DNA of 64,000 bases, taken from NCBI GenBank assembly GCA_019636495.1, contig JAHBXL010000005.1, forward strand, positions 62,001 to 126,000, written 5' to 3'. The notes under the pieces are model-generated. The model did not search any database. It worked only from the letters and a program-made list of their open reading frames with translations, and was not told where the DNA came from. Shown in pieces: positions 45,160 through 54,295 of the stretch (position 1 is its first letter; each line of letters opens with the position of its first letter). The position numbers were made by a program, and so were the translations under genes. Source of the stretch: Phycisphaeraceae bacterium (GTDB lineage Bacteria > Planctomycetota > Phycisphaerae > Phycisphaerales > UBA1924).

Positions 45160-46293
45160 ATGGCTCGCTCGAACCCCACACACCGCACCGCGCCCGATGC
45201 CGCCGCACTCCGCCGACGCATCGTCATCCTCGGCACCGGCCAGATGGGCCTGGTGTGCGCCGCCATCCTCGCGCCCGCATCGACCGCCGCCACAGGAACC
45301 GCCGCGAGGAAACGCGCCGGCCGCGCCGACGCCCCCGCCGCGCCACACATCGTCATGTGGGGACACGACGCCGACGAAGTCGGTGAGTTGACTCAGACGC
45401 GGACCAGTCCGCGACTGCCCGGGTTCGAGTTGCCCGACTGCGTCCGCGTCACCGGCGACCTCCGCAGGGCCGTGAGCGATGGCGCGGGCGCATCGCTGGT
45501 CGTGTCGGCCGTCCCCGTCCAGTTCACGCGCGATGTCTGGAAGCGCCTCCGCGCACCCGTCCCCGCCGATGCCGCCGTCGTCTCCGTCGCCAAGGGCATC
45601 GAGAACAACACCCTCCTGCGACCGACCCAGGTCATCGCCGACGCCCTGGGCGACGACCCCGATGGCCCGCCACGCCCCATCGGCACGCTCAGCGGGCCCA
45701 CCATCGCCGGCGAACTGGCCCGCGGCCTCCCCGCGACCATGATCGCCGCAAGCGACTGGCCCGGATACGCACACGAACTCCAGCGCGTCTTCTCCACCCA
45801 ATACCTCCGCGTCTACACCAACGAAGACGTCCTCGGCGTCGAACTCGCCGGCGCGACCAAGAACGTCATCGCCATCGCCGCCGGCATTCTCGACGGCCTG
45901 CAGGCCGGCTACAACGCCAAGAGCGCGCTCCTGGCACGCGGCCTGGCCGAGATCACCCGGCTCGGCGTCGCCATGGGCGCTTCGACAGACACCTTCTTCG
46001 GCCTCGCAGGCGTCGGCGACCTCGCCACCACCTGCTTCTCGCCCGAAGGCCGCAACCGCAGTTGCGGCGAGGCCCTCGGTCGCGGCGTGAAACTCGATGA
46101 ATACCTCCGCGCCCAGAAGTCGGTCGTCGAAGGCGTGGCGACGACCAAGTCGGTGATGGACCTGGCCCGCAAGTACCGCGTCGAGATGCCCATCACCGAG
46201 CAGGTGCACGCGGTGCTCTTCGAGAATGTCGACCCCATCGACGCCATCGCCCGCCTCATGAGCCGCGAACTGACATCCGAGCGGGTGGGGTGA
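45160..46293 (+). CDS. gpsA: NAD(P)H-dependent glycerol-3-phosphate dehydrogenase
   Basis: A 377-residue protein with the GpsA pattern: RIVILGTGQMGLVCAAIL (NAD fold), VVSAVPVQFTRDVW, SVAKGIENNTL, TLSGPTIAGELARGLP, the catalytic lysine motif LAGATKNVIAIAAGI, GLAEITRLGVAMGA and FFGLAGVGDLATTC. It makes sn-glycerol 3-phosphate for phospholipid synthesis. A 25-residue Ala/Arg-rich insert after the first helix (PASTAATGTAARKRAG...) lengthens the amino end relative to the usual 330-340 residues. ATG 45160 is the natural start. The gene stands alone. Confidence 0.94.
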   Translation: MARSNPTHRTAPDAAALRRRIVILGTGQMGLVCAAILAPASTAATGTAARKRAGRADAPAAPHIVMWGHDADEVGELTQTRTSPRLPGFELPDCVRVTGDLRRAVSDGAGASLVVSAVPVQFTRDVWKRLRAPVPADAAVVSVAKGIENNTLLRPTQVIADALGDDPDGPPRPIGTLSGPTIAGELARGLPATMIAASDWPGYAHELQRVFSTQYLRVYTNEDVLGVELAGATKNVIAIAAGILDGLQAGYNAKSALLARGLAEITRLGVAMGASTDTFFGLAGVGDLATTCFSPEGRNRSCGEALGRGVKLDEYLRAQKSVVEGVATTKSVMDLARKYRVEMPITEQVHAVLFENVDPIDAIARLMSRELTSERVG

Positions 46294-46376
46294 GGCCTGT
46301 CGCCGGACCCGCGGACGTGTGCTTGGAATCGCTTCTCGTGATACGATCTCGTGTCTGATCCGAGAGTCCATCGGCC

Positions 46377-46631
46377 ATGCAGAAGCGACCATTTGATTAC
46401 TGGCAGCACATCAGCCGCGATCCGCAGGTCATGGGCGGCGAGGCGGTCATGACCGGAACGCGGGTGCCCTTGCGCACCGTGCTGGCATCGCTCGCCGATG
46501 GCATGCAGCCGGCGGAGGTCATTCGCGAGTTTCCGGTGTTGACGCCCGCGCACATCCATGCCGCGATCGCCTACGCCGCCGACTCGGCGCGTGAGGATCT
46601 GCCATCCGCACCGCTCCCCAAGGTCGCGTGA
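46377..46631 (+). CDS. DUF433 antitoxin-like protein
   Basis: An 84-residue protein: YWQHISRDPQVMGGEAVMTG, TRVPLRTVLASLADGMQPAE and VIREFPVLTPAHIHAAIAYA cover the DUF433 helix-turn-helix-like domain (GxPxIxGTRVxV...L..G.....I...yP.L....i.aal.ya). Such proteins act as antitoxins with a DUF5615 PIN-like partner, which follows here with the stop and start overlapping (TGATG). It probably binds DNA and its partner. The call by family is secure, toxin-antitoxin function inferred. Confidence 0.88.
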   Translation: MQKRPFDYWQHISRDPQVMGGEAVMTGTRVPLRTVLASLADGMQPAEVIREFPVLTPAHIHAAIAYAADSAREDLPSAPLPKVA

Positions 46632-46996
46632 TGCGGATCAAACTCGACGAAAACCTGCCCAACGCATTGAAGCCAGCCCTGGCCGCACTCGGACATGACG
46701 CCGACACCGTCTACGACGAGGGGCTCCAGACACGTCCGGATGAGGAGGTTCTTGCTGGGGCCGTCCGCGAGGGTCGCTTTCTGATCACGCAGGACGTTCG
46801 CCTGGCCGACAGCCGGGCAGCAGCAAGTCATCGCGGCGTCATGCTCCTGAGACTGGCAGAACCGAGTGCATACAAGATCACTTCGCGCGTGATCTGGGTC
46901 TTCGAGCACGAGAACCCGCAACCATGGAGCGACGCGATTGTCATCGTGACGGATGCCAAGGTGCGGATCCGACACCCGCGGACTGGAGGCCGATGA
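46631..46996 (+). CDS. DUF5615 PIN-like toxin protein
   Basis: 121 residues from ATG 46631 (GTG one codon earlier). It opens MRIKLDENLPNALKPALAAL, the DUF5615 start with the conserved D-E-N, and continues GHDADTVYDEGLQTRPDEEV and LITQDVRLAD with a second acidic pair, matching a minimal PIN-like nuclease. The partner DUF433 gene lies directly upstream. Its stop overlaps the start of the S1/P1-like gene (ATGA), so the pair may share a transcript with that unrelated enzyme. Confidence 0.85.
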   Translation: MRIKLDENLPNALKPALAALGHDADTVYDEGLQTRPDEEVLAGAVREGRFLITQDVRLADSRAAASHRGVMLLRLAEPSAYKITSRVIWVFEHENPQPWSDAIVIVTDAKVRIRHPRTGGR

Positions 46997-48054
46997 CCAT
47001 GCGACCATCGAGAGTTCGTCTTCTGCTTGCAATCGCGGGCGTGTACTTCAGCAGCAGCATCGTGTCGTCCGCCCTCGCATGGGATGCCCACGGCCACCGC
47101 ACCATCACGCGCCTCGCGATCGACGGCTTCGTAGCGAGCGCCGGCGCGGCAGCGCCGCTCCCCGACTGGCTCACCACCGAGTCCGCTCGCGCGCAGATCG
47201 CGTATCAGTCCTCCGAGGCCGACCGCTACCGCGGCACGCGCTCCAACTACCTCGGGCACGAGAACAACCCCGACCACTTCCTCGATGTCGAAGACCTCGC
47301 GACCTTCGGCCTCACGCTCTCCACCATGCCCCCGCTCCGATACCAGTACGTCGCCGCCATGGCCGTCGCCCGCCATGTCCACCCCGACGGCCACAAGCCC
47401 CACAACCCGCGCCTCAACCCCACCGGCGACCAGGAGTGGCCCGGCTTTGTCGCCCACGCCATCGCCGAGCACCACGCCAAACTCACCAGCGCGTTCAAGT
47501 CCGTCCGCACGCTCGAAACGCTCAACGACCCCGCCCGCGCCCACCAACTCGATATGGCCCGCGCCAACGTGCTCGTCCACATGGGCCACCTCTCCCACTT
47601 CGTCGGCGATTCCGCCCAGCCCCTCCACACCACCCGGCACCACCACGGCTGGGTCGGCGACAACCCCAACGGCTACACCACCGACCGCGGCATCCACGCC
47701 TTCATCGATGGCACCATCCTCACCATCCACGGTCTGTCGTACGACTCGCTGAAGGAGGAAGCCCGGTTCGAGACCAAAGTCGACGCCGGCGACCCGTGGC
47801 GGGACATTCTGTCTTACATCCAGCGCTCGCACGATCTCGTCGAGCCGCTTTACATGCTGCATAAGTCCGGCCAACTCACCCAGGACCCGGGCAAGCCCTT
47901 CATCGCCGAGCGACTGCTCGACGCCTCATCGATGCTCGCCGCCCTCTACACCTCCGCGTGGAATGCCTCCACGCCGACCGACAAGGACGTGAAGGACTTC
48001 GTGTTCTATGACTCGCCGGCCAAGGCCCAGCCCGCGCCGGGAATGGGCAAGTGA
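46993..48054 (+). CDS. S1/P1 nuclease-like secreted zinc phosphodiesterase
   Basis: About 353 residues from ATG 46993 (another ATG at 46999). A signal peptide (LLLAIAGVYFSSSIVSSALA) ends just before mature W: WDAHGHRTITRLAIDGF is the family's amino-terminal zinc-ligating tryptophan and GH motif. Further ligands are seen in HENNPDHFLDVED, EWPGFVAHAIAEHH and MGHLSHFVGDSAQPLH, with a later histidine cluster HTTRHHHGW. S1/P1 nucleases and zinc phospholipases C share this fold and three-zinc centre; which activity applies is not certain. The start overlaps the stop of the toxin gene by ATGA. Confidence 0.8.
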   Translation: MTMRPSRVRLLLAIAGVYFSSSIVSSALAWDAHGHRTITRLAIDGFVASAGAAAPLPDWLTTESARAQIAYQSSEADRYRGTRSNYLGHENNPDHFLDVEDLATFGLTLSTMPPLRYQYVAAMAVARHVHPDGHKPHNPRLNPTGDQEWPGFVAHAIAEHHAKLTSAFKSVRTLETLNDPARAHQLDMARANVLVHMGHLSHFVGDSAQPLHTTRHHHGWVGDNPNGYTTDRGIHAFIDGTILTIHGLSYDSLKEEARFETKVDAGDPWRDILSYIQRSHDLVEPLYMLHKSGQLTQDPGKPFIAERLLDASSMLAALYTSAWNASTPTDKDVKDFVFYDSPAKAQPAPGMGK

Positions 48055-48110
48055 AGTGGCAAGGAGGATGTCGGAGAGTCGTCAGGCTTGCGCCGCACTC
48101 CGCGTGTCCA

Positions 48111-49007
48111 TCAGTTCTCCACTCCGCTCTCTCGCAACAGCGCCTCCACGCTTGCCCAATACTGCGGCTGCTCGCTGAGGGCGCCGTTGTGCGACCCCGA
48201 CAGGTCCACCAGTTTCGAGCCCGGCGTCATCTCGTGCAGCCGCCTGCCGTGCGAATACGGCACGATCTCATCCTCGGTTGAGTGGAGGATCAGCACGGGC
48301 CGTCCCAGTTTCGGCAGCACCCGGTCCGTCCGGAACGGGTGCCGCACCAGAAACCCCGGCACCATGTACCGCGACGCCATCGCGTTGATGCTCACAAACG
48401 GCGACTCGAGAACCAACGCCGCCGGCGCGTGCTCCGCCGCGACCTGCGCCGCCACCGCCGCGCCCAGCGACCGACCATGGAACACCACGCGCGAACCATC
48501 CACCTCCGGCCGCGCCAGCAGCCGCGCATGGAACGCCCTCGCATCCTCCACGATCGCCCGTTCCGAGGGCGCGCCACCGCTCCGCCCATACCCGCGATAC
48601 TCCGGCATCAGCACCGCAAACCCGCGACGCTGATACCACTGCGCGTAGTCCGTCACGTGGTCGATCAGTTCGCCATTCCCATGAAAGATCACCGCGGCGG
48701 GCGCGCGAGCGGAACCGACGCCGGCCGGCGCAAAGTACCACGCCTCCACGCGCACACCGTCCCCCGCATCGAGCCACCATCGCTCGACGCCCCGCGGCAT
48801 CGCGCCCTCCGGCAACGCCGGACCGGCCGCAAACCGCGGAAAGATCATGCTCGACTGACACGCCGACAGCACAAGGCACCAGCAGAGATACGCCGCCAGC
48901 ACGATCCGACCCGCCCGCCATGCCGCGCGACCCACACCGCCGCGCGACCCGCCCGCCCCCGGCCGACCGGCGTGCCCATCGCGTCCGCTGTGCGCAGGTT
49001 CGTCCAC
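48111..49007 (-). CDS. alpha/beta hydrolase, membrane-anchored or lipoprotein
   Basis: 298 residues from GTG 49007. A hydrophobic amino segment (GRIVLAAYLCWCLVLSAC) looks like an anchor or lipoprotein signal (LSAC). The hydrolase fold has VIFHGNGELIDHV (oxyanion region), GFAVLMPEYRGYGRSGG, the nucleophile elbow FHGRSLGAAVA, aspartate in HSTEDEIVPY and histidine in SGSHNGAL, so the catalytic triad is complete. It resembles the Hydrolase_4/BAAT-like group of serine hydrolases (YfhR/BEM46-like). The substrate is unknown. Confidence 0.85.
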   Translation of the reverse strand: MDEPAHSGRDGHAGRPGAGGSRGGVGRAAWRAGRIVLAAYLCWCLVLSACQSSMIFPRFAAGPALPEGAMPRGVERWWLDAGDGVRVEAWYFAPAGVGSARAPAAVIFHGNGELIDHVTDYAQWYQRRGFAVLMPEYRGYGRSGGAPSERAIVEDARAFHARLLARPEVDGSRVVFHGRSLGAAVAAQVAAEHAPAALVLESPFVSINAMASRYMVPGFLVRHPFRTDRVLPKLGRPVLILHSTEDEIVPYSHGRRLHEMTPGSKLVDLSGSHNGALSEQPQYWASVEALLRESGVEN

Positions 49008-49053
49008 CTCTTGCCCTACGCACGCCCCGCCGCGGCCGTTCCGCCCCCGCCTC

Positions 49054-49422
49054 TCAGTCCTGCCACGCCTTCACCACCACCCCGTCCTTCATCTGCACGT
49101 ACGTCGCCCCGCTGCTCTCCTTGCGGCTCGAACCGCCGAACACCAGGAACACCGCGCTCCGGCTCGAACGGTCGCGCCGGTACGTCCACTTCCACAACGA
49201 TGACCCATCATCCAGTTCCGACTTGCTCGCCGGTTCACCCAACGCGGCACGAACCCACTTCTCCGTCGTCCGTCCCGGCTCGATCTGCTCGAACGTCGCC
49301 GGACCGATGTACGTCCCCGACATCGTCTCCTTCGACGATCCGCTCACCAGGCACCCGGGCATCACCGCCGCCGCCCCCGCCAGCGCCCCCGCGCACGCCG
49401 CCCGCTTCAGCATCCCGCTCAT
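49054..49422 (-). CDS. small lipoprotein, BamE/SmpA-like
   Basis: 122 residues from ATG 49422, with AAGGAGCG just upstream. A lipoprotein signal (GALAGAAAVMPGC) gives a lipidated cysteine near residue 23. The mature part has FEQIEPGRTTEKWVRAALGE and SLWKWTYRR, the usual BamE/OmlA pattern (a helix, then PGxT...V..lLG.P, then a W/Y strand). Length fits BamE. BamE is a subunit of the outer-membrane assembly complex, but many small lipoproteins share this fold, so the function is only suggested. Confidence 0.65.
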   Translation of the reverse strand: MSGMLKRAACAGALAGAAAVMPGCLVSGSSKETMSGTYIGPATFEQIEPGRTTEKWVRAALGEPASKSELDDGSSLWKWTYRRDRSSRSAVFLVFGGSSRKESSGATYVQMKDGVVVKAWQD

Positions 49423-49533
49423 CGTTCGCTCCTTACCGACTCGCCCCCCCGCTCCCCCCCGTCGCCCCCAAAGCGTACCGCCCGCGCACCGCGCACGATG
49501 CACCGCGCGCCGATGCGGCCCGCCGCCGGCCTC

Positions 49534-50193
49534 TCAACGGGTCGTTGGGTTTGCCGACGCGGCGGTTTCAAGCAGTTGCCGAACCCGCGCCGCACGATAC
49601 CCCTCGTCGTTCATGATCCCCCGCCCCGCCGTCGCCGGTGCCCGCAACGCCGCTCGCGCATCGCTCTTCGCCCCCACGTCGTTCGCAAACGCCGCGATGC
49701 TCACATCCTGCGTCCGCGCAAGGCCGTCCGCCGCGCTGTCGGCTCGACCCAGGTCCGCCCGGGCCGCGGCCGATCCCGGCGAAACGACCCGCGGAGCCTC
49801 CTCCTCCCCGGCCGGCAGGCTCCCGATGTAGAACACCGTGTTCGCGGGCACCAGAACACGAACGCCCCGCTCCATCGCCACATACTCCGACCTCGGGAAC
49901 ACCGCCGCCAGCGCGCCGCTCATCCGCACCAGTCGATCCGTCGCGCCCCGCCCCGGAAGGCTGTACACCGCGTCGAAGTCCAGCGGCATCCGAAGGTCCA
50001 CCGGCTGCATCCGCAGGCTCGCCCTCAATGGGTCGATGTCCTCGTACCCCTGGTCCAGCCGTTTCAACCCGCGCGAGTCCACCGGCCGCGTGCCGGGCTG
50101 CACACCCCACGCCGCGGCGACAACCAACCCCGCAACCAGCGCGCTCACGCAGATGTTCATCGGCCATCTCATCGGCACGTTCGCGCGCCGCAC
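49534..50193 (-). CDS. hypothetical exported protein
   Basis: Up to 219 residues from GTG 50193; ATG at 50172 or 50160 may be the real start. A signal-like helix (MNICVSALVAGLVVAAAWG) is followed by a soluble domain with DPLRASLRMQPVDLRMPLDF and VRVLVPANTVFYIGSLPAG. No family is recognised. It lies 13 nt after the TonB-like gene on the same strand, so it could work with it in envelope transport. Confidence 0.6.
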   Translation of the reverse strand: MRRANVPMRWPMNICVSALVAGLVVAAAWGVQPGTRPVDSRGLKRLDQGYEDIDPLRASLRMQPVDLRMPLDFDAVYSLPGRGATDRLVRMSGALAAVFPRSEYVAMERGVRVLVPANTVFYIGSLPAGEEEAPRVVSPGSAAARADLGRADSAADGLARTQDVSIAAFANDVGAKSDARAALRAPATAGRGIMNDEGYRAARVRQLLETAASANPTTR

Positions 50194-50206
50194 TCGCGTT
50201 GTTCGC

Positions 50207-51382
50207 TCATCTCAGCAGGATCGTCACCGTGATGGTCACCCCCGCCCGCGGATCGCCCAACGGCAGTTCCGACAGCGCACGCCCCCGCGCTGTCCACCGA
50301 TACACCGCGTGCTGCACCGGGTCATCCACATCCCGTATGCCCGTCGTCTCGATGAACTCCACGTGCCGCACCAGCCCCTCCCGGTCAAACGTCACGCGCA
50401 GCCGAGGGTTCCGCGCAGGCGCGGCCATCAAGCGCGTCACACGCGAAAACTCCGGACGACGCGTGATGATCTCCAGACCCTCCGCCGCCGCGGGCCGACC
50501 CGGCCGAACCTCGATCGCCATCTCCCGCGAAACCGCGTTCGATTCCCGCTCGCTCCTCTCCCCGGGCACCGCCCCGGGATTCTGCGTCCCGCTCTCCATC
50601 CCCGCGATCTCACGCTGCGCACCCGCGCCCGGCGTCGATGCCTCCGTCACCGCCCGCGCGGCCTCCCGCGGCGGACCGACAAACGATGCATCCCGCTCGT
50701 CCGCCGCGGACATCTCCCGCCCCGCAACTTCGCCCATCAGCGGACGCGCTGAATCGTCCGGTCCCTCCTCGGGCGCACCGGCCACCGCCGCCGAAGCCTC
50801 CAGTGCATCCGCCCCAACTCTCTCGCCCTCGCGTTGCGCCTCGGCCACTGCCTCCGGCCGCCGCTCCTCGGCCGCCGTTCCCGCCACGGCGCTGGTCTCA
50901 CGCGCGCCGGCTGCCTGCTCGGCCGCGGCATCCGCCGCGCCGACCCGGTCGGCCGCTTCTCGCTGGTCAGCCGCCGCCACATCCGCCGGCGCAGCACGCC
51001 CCGGCTTCCCGGCATCCGGATCCAGCGCGGGCTGTTCAACCTCAGACAACGGCGCGCTGTGCGGCGTCGGATCCGAAAACCCGATCCAGTTCTCACTATC
51101 GTGCGGAGACTGCGCAATGCCGAGCCGCAGGCGCTCGATCTCGCGGAGCGGGTCGGGCTCGGGCTTCGGTTCAGACGCGAGCGCAGGGGGATCGGCCTCG
51201 GGAGGGGCGGGCGGATCGGCCCAGGGAATGAGCATCACCGGCGTACCGGCGGATGGCGCTGCACGGACAGGTTCACTTCCCAGGAGTTGAACGCGCCCAA
51301 CGCCGTAGCCGATGCCAACATGCACCGCTGCGCTGAGCAGCATCGCCATGCTCGCCGCGGAACTGGAACGCGGTGAACTCAC
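50207..51382 (-). CDS. TonB-like energy transducer
   Basis: Up to 391 residues from GTG 51382 (ATG at 51349 also possible). The build is that of TonB: an amino-terminal membrane helix (MAMLLSAAVHVGIGYGVGR), a long Pro/Ala/Glu-rich periplasmic linker (about 240 residues) and a carboxy domain RVTFDREGLVRHVEFIETTG, DDPVQHAVYRWTARGRALSE, VTITVTILLR, with the strand pattern of TonB_C. TonB couples the inner-membrane proton gradient to outer-membrane receptors; exbBD are not next to it. The linker is longer and more acidic than usual. Confidence 0.7.
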   Translation of the reverse strand: MSSPRSSSAASMAMLLSAAVHVGIGYGVGRVQLLGSEPVRAAPSAGTPVMLIPWADPPAPPEADPPALASEPKPEPDPLREIERLRLGIAQSPHDSENWIGFSDPTPHSAPLSEVEQPALDPDAGKPGRAAPADVAAADQREAADRVGAADAAAEQAAGARETSAVAGTAAEERRPEAVAEAQREGERVGADALEASAAVAGAPEEGPDDSARPLMGEVAGREMSAADERDASFVGPPREAARAVTEASTPGAGAQREIAGMESGTQNPGAVPGERSERESNAVSREMAIEVRPGRPAAAEGLEIITRRPEFSRVTRLMAAPARNPRLRVTFDREGLVRHVEFIETTGIRDVDDPVQHAVYRWTARGRALSELPLGDPRAGVTITVTILLR

Positions 51383-51470
51383 GCACGAATGCTAGGCGAA
51401 GTCCGATGCTGCACCGCTCTCGATGTTCGGCCCATGGTCGGCATGACCCGGGCCCCCTTGCCCGTGCCGG

Positions 51471-52925
51471 CTACGGGCACCCGCTGAACCACGCCGCGAG
51501 AAACGCGAAGATGTCCGACACTCCGAGTGCTCCATCCCCATCGAAGTCGGCCGGGCAGCACACCCCCAGGGTGAGAGTCGCGGGATTGCTGTAGGCGCTG
51601 TTGCAGAGGCTGGTCACCAGACACCGGTAGTCCGCCGCATCGCCGGCCTGCACACCCATGATCGTCAGAGTGCCGGTGAACGCGCCCTGAATCCGAGGCC
51701 CGTCTTCCAAGTCCGCGCCGTTCTTCTGCCAGCGGTATCCAATTGCGTCCATGGTGTCGATCGCGACGGTGAGTTGAACGTCCGACCCGAGGCAAACGGT
51801 CTGCGTCGCGGGCTGATGCAGGAACTCAAAGGGCCGGCAGATGACGGCGACGCTCGCGGCAGCAATGCCGACGATGTACTCGTCGGCCGTCGTTGCACAG
51901 GTCATGTTGACCTCTGTCTGAAGCGAAGTCAGCACGGGAGAAAGGTCGAACACGTCGAGGTCAAAGCCGCTCATGCTGCGAGGCGTCCCGGTCAGTTGCG
52001 GCAGATCGCCCGTGTTCGATGTCGCGGCCCCGAAATACGACCGGGTCCCGTTGGCGAAGTTGCTCGCGGGATTGAGCGCGTTGGACATGGCGATCGAACT
52101 CACCGTCAGCGATTCCCCCGTGATCGCATCGTCCCCGCCATAGCAGACAACCGCGAGACTGCCGTTGATGCCCGAGCTCGGAACCCATGATCCAAGCGTG
52201 AACGTGTGCGCCAACGGGCTCGTCGGCGAGACCAGGTGAAGCCCATCGGCGATCCGGATGTCGCGCAGCGGATCCGGGGGGAACTCGTACACCACCACCA
52301 GCGTCCACGCCGCGAACGTGCTGTCGCTCTGCAAATCGGCGAGCGGGAAGCAATCGACCCCGCCCACCTGGTAGGCCCCGAATCCGTTCGTCTGGACGAT
52401 CGTCGTCACATCGGCGGTGGCCTGGTAGCGGTTGCCCGCCATGGTCATGCTGGCATCCGCGGCGATCGTCTGCGAGAATCCGCCCGGCCGCGAGAGTTGC
52501 ACCTCCATATCCGCCGCCGGCCCGGTTCCCGTCGCCGCCCAATACAGTCGCGCATACCGCACCAACGAACCCGGCGGGAGCACCAGGAGCGCCTGGCTGC
52601 GGGCATCGCCGGAGCCGATCGACACGTTCGCCTGCGCCTGGCCGATGGCCGGCGCATTGCTGCGCCAGAAAACGTCCGCGCCCGCGTCCGCCGTGTTCAC
52701 GCCGACCGCTCCGATGCTGCCGACCACCGGCGCGGGCACCCCGGGAGCGACATCCTGCGCCAGCGTGTTGCCGATGACCGTGAAGTTCCCGTTCAATGTC
52801 GTGTGATAGCGCTGCGAAAGTTGTGCATGCGCGCCGGCCGAAGCGCTCAGCACGGCACTCGCCGCCAATACCCAGACACCACGATTCATGCCCATCACGC
52901 CCTGTCGGTCACACATCGACTTCAT
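51471..52925 (-). CDS. secreted Ig-like surface protein with DIFxFL tail
   Basis: About 484 residues from ATG 52925, with GGAG nine bases upstream; the frame is open to 53012. A signal peptide (VWVLAASAVLSASAGAHA) leads to a beta-rich domain with VRYARLYWAATGTGPAADME and AAWTLVVVYEFPPDPLRDIR, as in repetitive surface adhesin-type domains. Then comes an Ig-like domain (PATQTVCLGSDVQLTVAI, YRWQKNGADLEDGP, GDAADYRCLVTS). The carboxy end is one EF-hand-like unit, CPADFDGDGALGVSDIFAFL, closing AWFSGCP, as in the proteins at 32231 and 40104. The role is probably adhesion or surface structure. Confidence 0.8.
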   Translation of the reverse strand: MKSMCDRQGVMGMNRGVWVLAASAVLSASAGAHAQLSQRYHTTLNGNFTVIGNTLAQDVAPGVPAPVVGSIGAVGVNTADAGADVFWRSNAPAIGQAQANVSIGSGDARSQALLVLPPGSLVRYARLYWAATGTGPAADMEVQLSRPGGFSQTIAADASMTMAGNRYQATADVTTIVQTNGFGAYQVGGVDCFPLADLQSDSTFAAWTLVVVYEFPPDPLRDIRIADGLHLVSPTSPLAHTFTLGSWVPSSGINGSLAVVCYGGDDAITGESLTVSSIAMSNALNPASNFANGTRSYFGAATSNTGDLPQLTGTPRSMSGFDLDVFDLSPVLTSLQTEVNMTCATTADEYIVGIAAASVAVICRPFEFLHQPATQTVCLGSDVQLTVAIDTMDAIGYRWQKNGADLEDGPRIQGAFTGTLTIMGVQAGDAADYRCLVTSLCNSAYSNPATLTLGVCCPADFDGDGALGVSDIFAFLAAWFSGCP

Positions 52926-53164
52926 GAACAGCCTCTCCAGGGTCTGCGCTCGCCCCCGAACTTTGGGGCGAAGTGTAATGGAAGTTCCCCTGCTTTCATC
53001 AGGAATCTGCACATTTCAGCGGCCTCGTTCCAGTAACAGCCCGCGTCTGTTCGGGCTATGTTGGAGTGCCCCTCGGCCGGCGACTCGACCGGCCCCCTAG
53101 TCTCATGCAGCAGAACACCGCGACTCTTCAGGGACGGCCCGGACGGTGATTTCGGGAGTTGCTC

Positions 53165-54280
53165 ATGACCCGGACGTGCAGAACATCGGTCGCACTCGTC
53201 GCATCGAGCCTCGCGTTGGCGGGCATCGCCTCCGCCGCCATGCACGCGCAGCCCCCCTCGCCCCCAGCCGCTGTCCCCGCACCACCCCCCGCCCTCGACA
53301 TCAACTCCCCCGCCCCGCGCCTCTTCATCCGCCAGTGGGTCCGCGGCGACCCGGTCGAGGCTCTCGAGCCCGGAAAGGTCTCCGTCGTCGTCTTCTGGGC
53401 CACCTGGTGCCAGCCCTGCCGACGCGCGGTCCCCTACCTCAGCGACATCCAGCGCACCCACGCCGACCGCGGCCTGCGCATCATCGCCATCGCCAGCCAG
53501 GAACCCGGTGGAGCCGACGACCTCGAACGCTTCGCCCTCCAGCAGGGCGATCGTGTCGCCTACTCCATCGCTTGGGACGACCAGGGCCGAACCCATCGCG
53601 CGTGGATCGCCGCATCCGGTTCACGCGCCATCCCCACCGCCTTCATCGTCGATCAGCGCGGCCGCATCGCCTGGATCGGAAGCCCCCAGGCCGGCCTTGC
53701 CCGCGCCGTCGCCCAGGTGCTCGACGGCACCTTCGACATCGCCGCCGAAGCCGCCGAGGCCGCGCGCCGCCGCGAAATCGCCGCCAGCGCCGCACCCCTC
53801 GCGCGCGAGTTTCACAACGCGACACGCGCCGGAGATTTCCCCGCCGCCATCCGCGCCGCAGATCGCATCATCGAACTCGACCCCGTCCTCAACAGCGAAT
53901 GGTCCATCGCCAAGGTCCAGGTGCTCCTGTCCCAGATGAAGGACCCCGAGCGCGCCTTCGCCTTCGCCGCCGCCGCGGCCGATGGTCCTCTCAAGGACAA
54001 CCCCGACGCGCTCGTCAACCTCGCCCTGCTCATCGCCGAAGAGCCCGGACCGAACTCGCGCGACTTCCCCCTCGCCCTCCGCGCCGCACAGCGCGCCGTC
54101 GAGATCACCGCCGAGCGCGACCCGACCGTCCTCGCCGCCCTCGCGCAAACCCAGGCCGCCGCCGGGCAGGCCGCCGCCGCCGCCAGAACCCAGGAGCGCG
54201 CGGTCGATCTCTCCGCCCCCGGCCCCGAGCGCGAGGAGCAGCGCCGCCGACTCGATGAATATAAGAAAAAACTGAACTAA
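53165..54280 (+). CDS. TlpA/ResA-like thioredoxin-fold protein with TPR-like tail
   Basis: About 371 residues from ATG 53165. A signal peptide (SVALVASSLALAGIASA) is followed by a TlpA-type thioredoxin domain: LDINSPAPRLFIRQWVRGDP, VVFWATWCQPCRRAVPYL with active site WCQPC, and AIPTAFIVDQRGRIAWIG with the cis-proline. The second half consists of helical pairs like tetratricopeptide repeats (AGDFPAAIRAADRIIELDP; NPDALVNLALLIAEEPG; LALRAAQRAVEITAERDPTV). TlpA-like proteins reduce disulfides outside the cytoplasm, for example during cytochrome c maturation. The partner is unknown. Confidence 0.88.
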   Translation: MTRTCRTSVALVASSLALAGIASAAMHAQPPSPPAAVPAPPPALDINSPAPRLFIRQWVRGDPVEALEPGKVSVVVFWATWCQPCRRAVPYLSDIQRTHADRGLRIIAIASQEPGGADDLERFALQQGDRVAYSIAWDDQGRTHRAWIAASGSRAIPTAFIVDQRGRIAWIGSPQAGLARAVAQVLDGTFDIAAEAAEAARRREIAASAAPLAREFHNATRAGDFPAAIRAADRIIELDPVLNSEWSIAKVQVLLSQMKDPERAFAFAAAAADGPLKDNPDALVNLALLIAEEPGPNSRDFPLALRAAQRAVEITAERDPTVLAALAQTQAAAGQAAAAARTQERAVDLSAPGPEREEQRRRLDEYKKKLN

Positions 54281-54295
54281 ACCCCGCCGGTCCGC

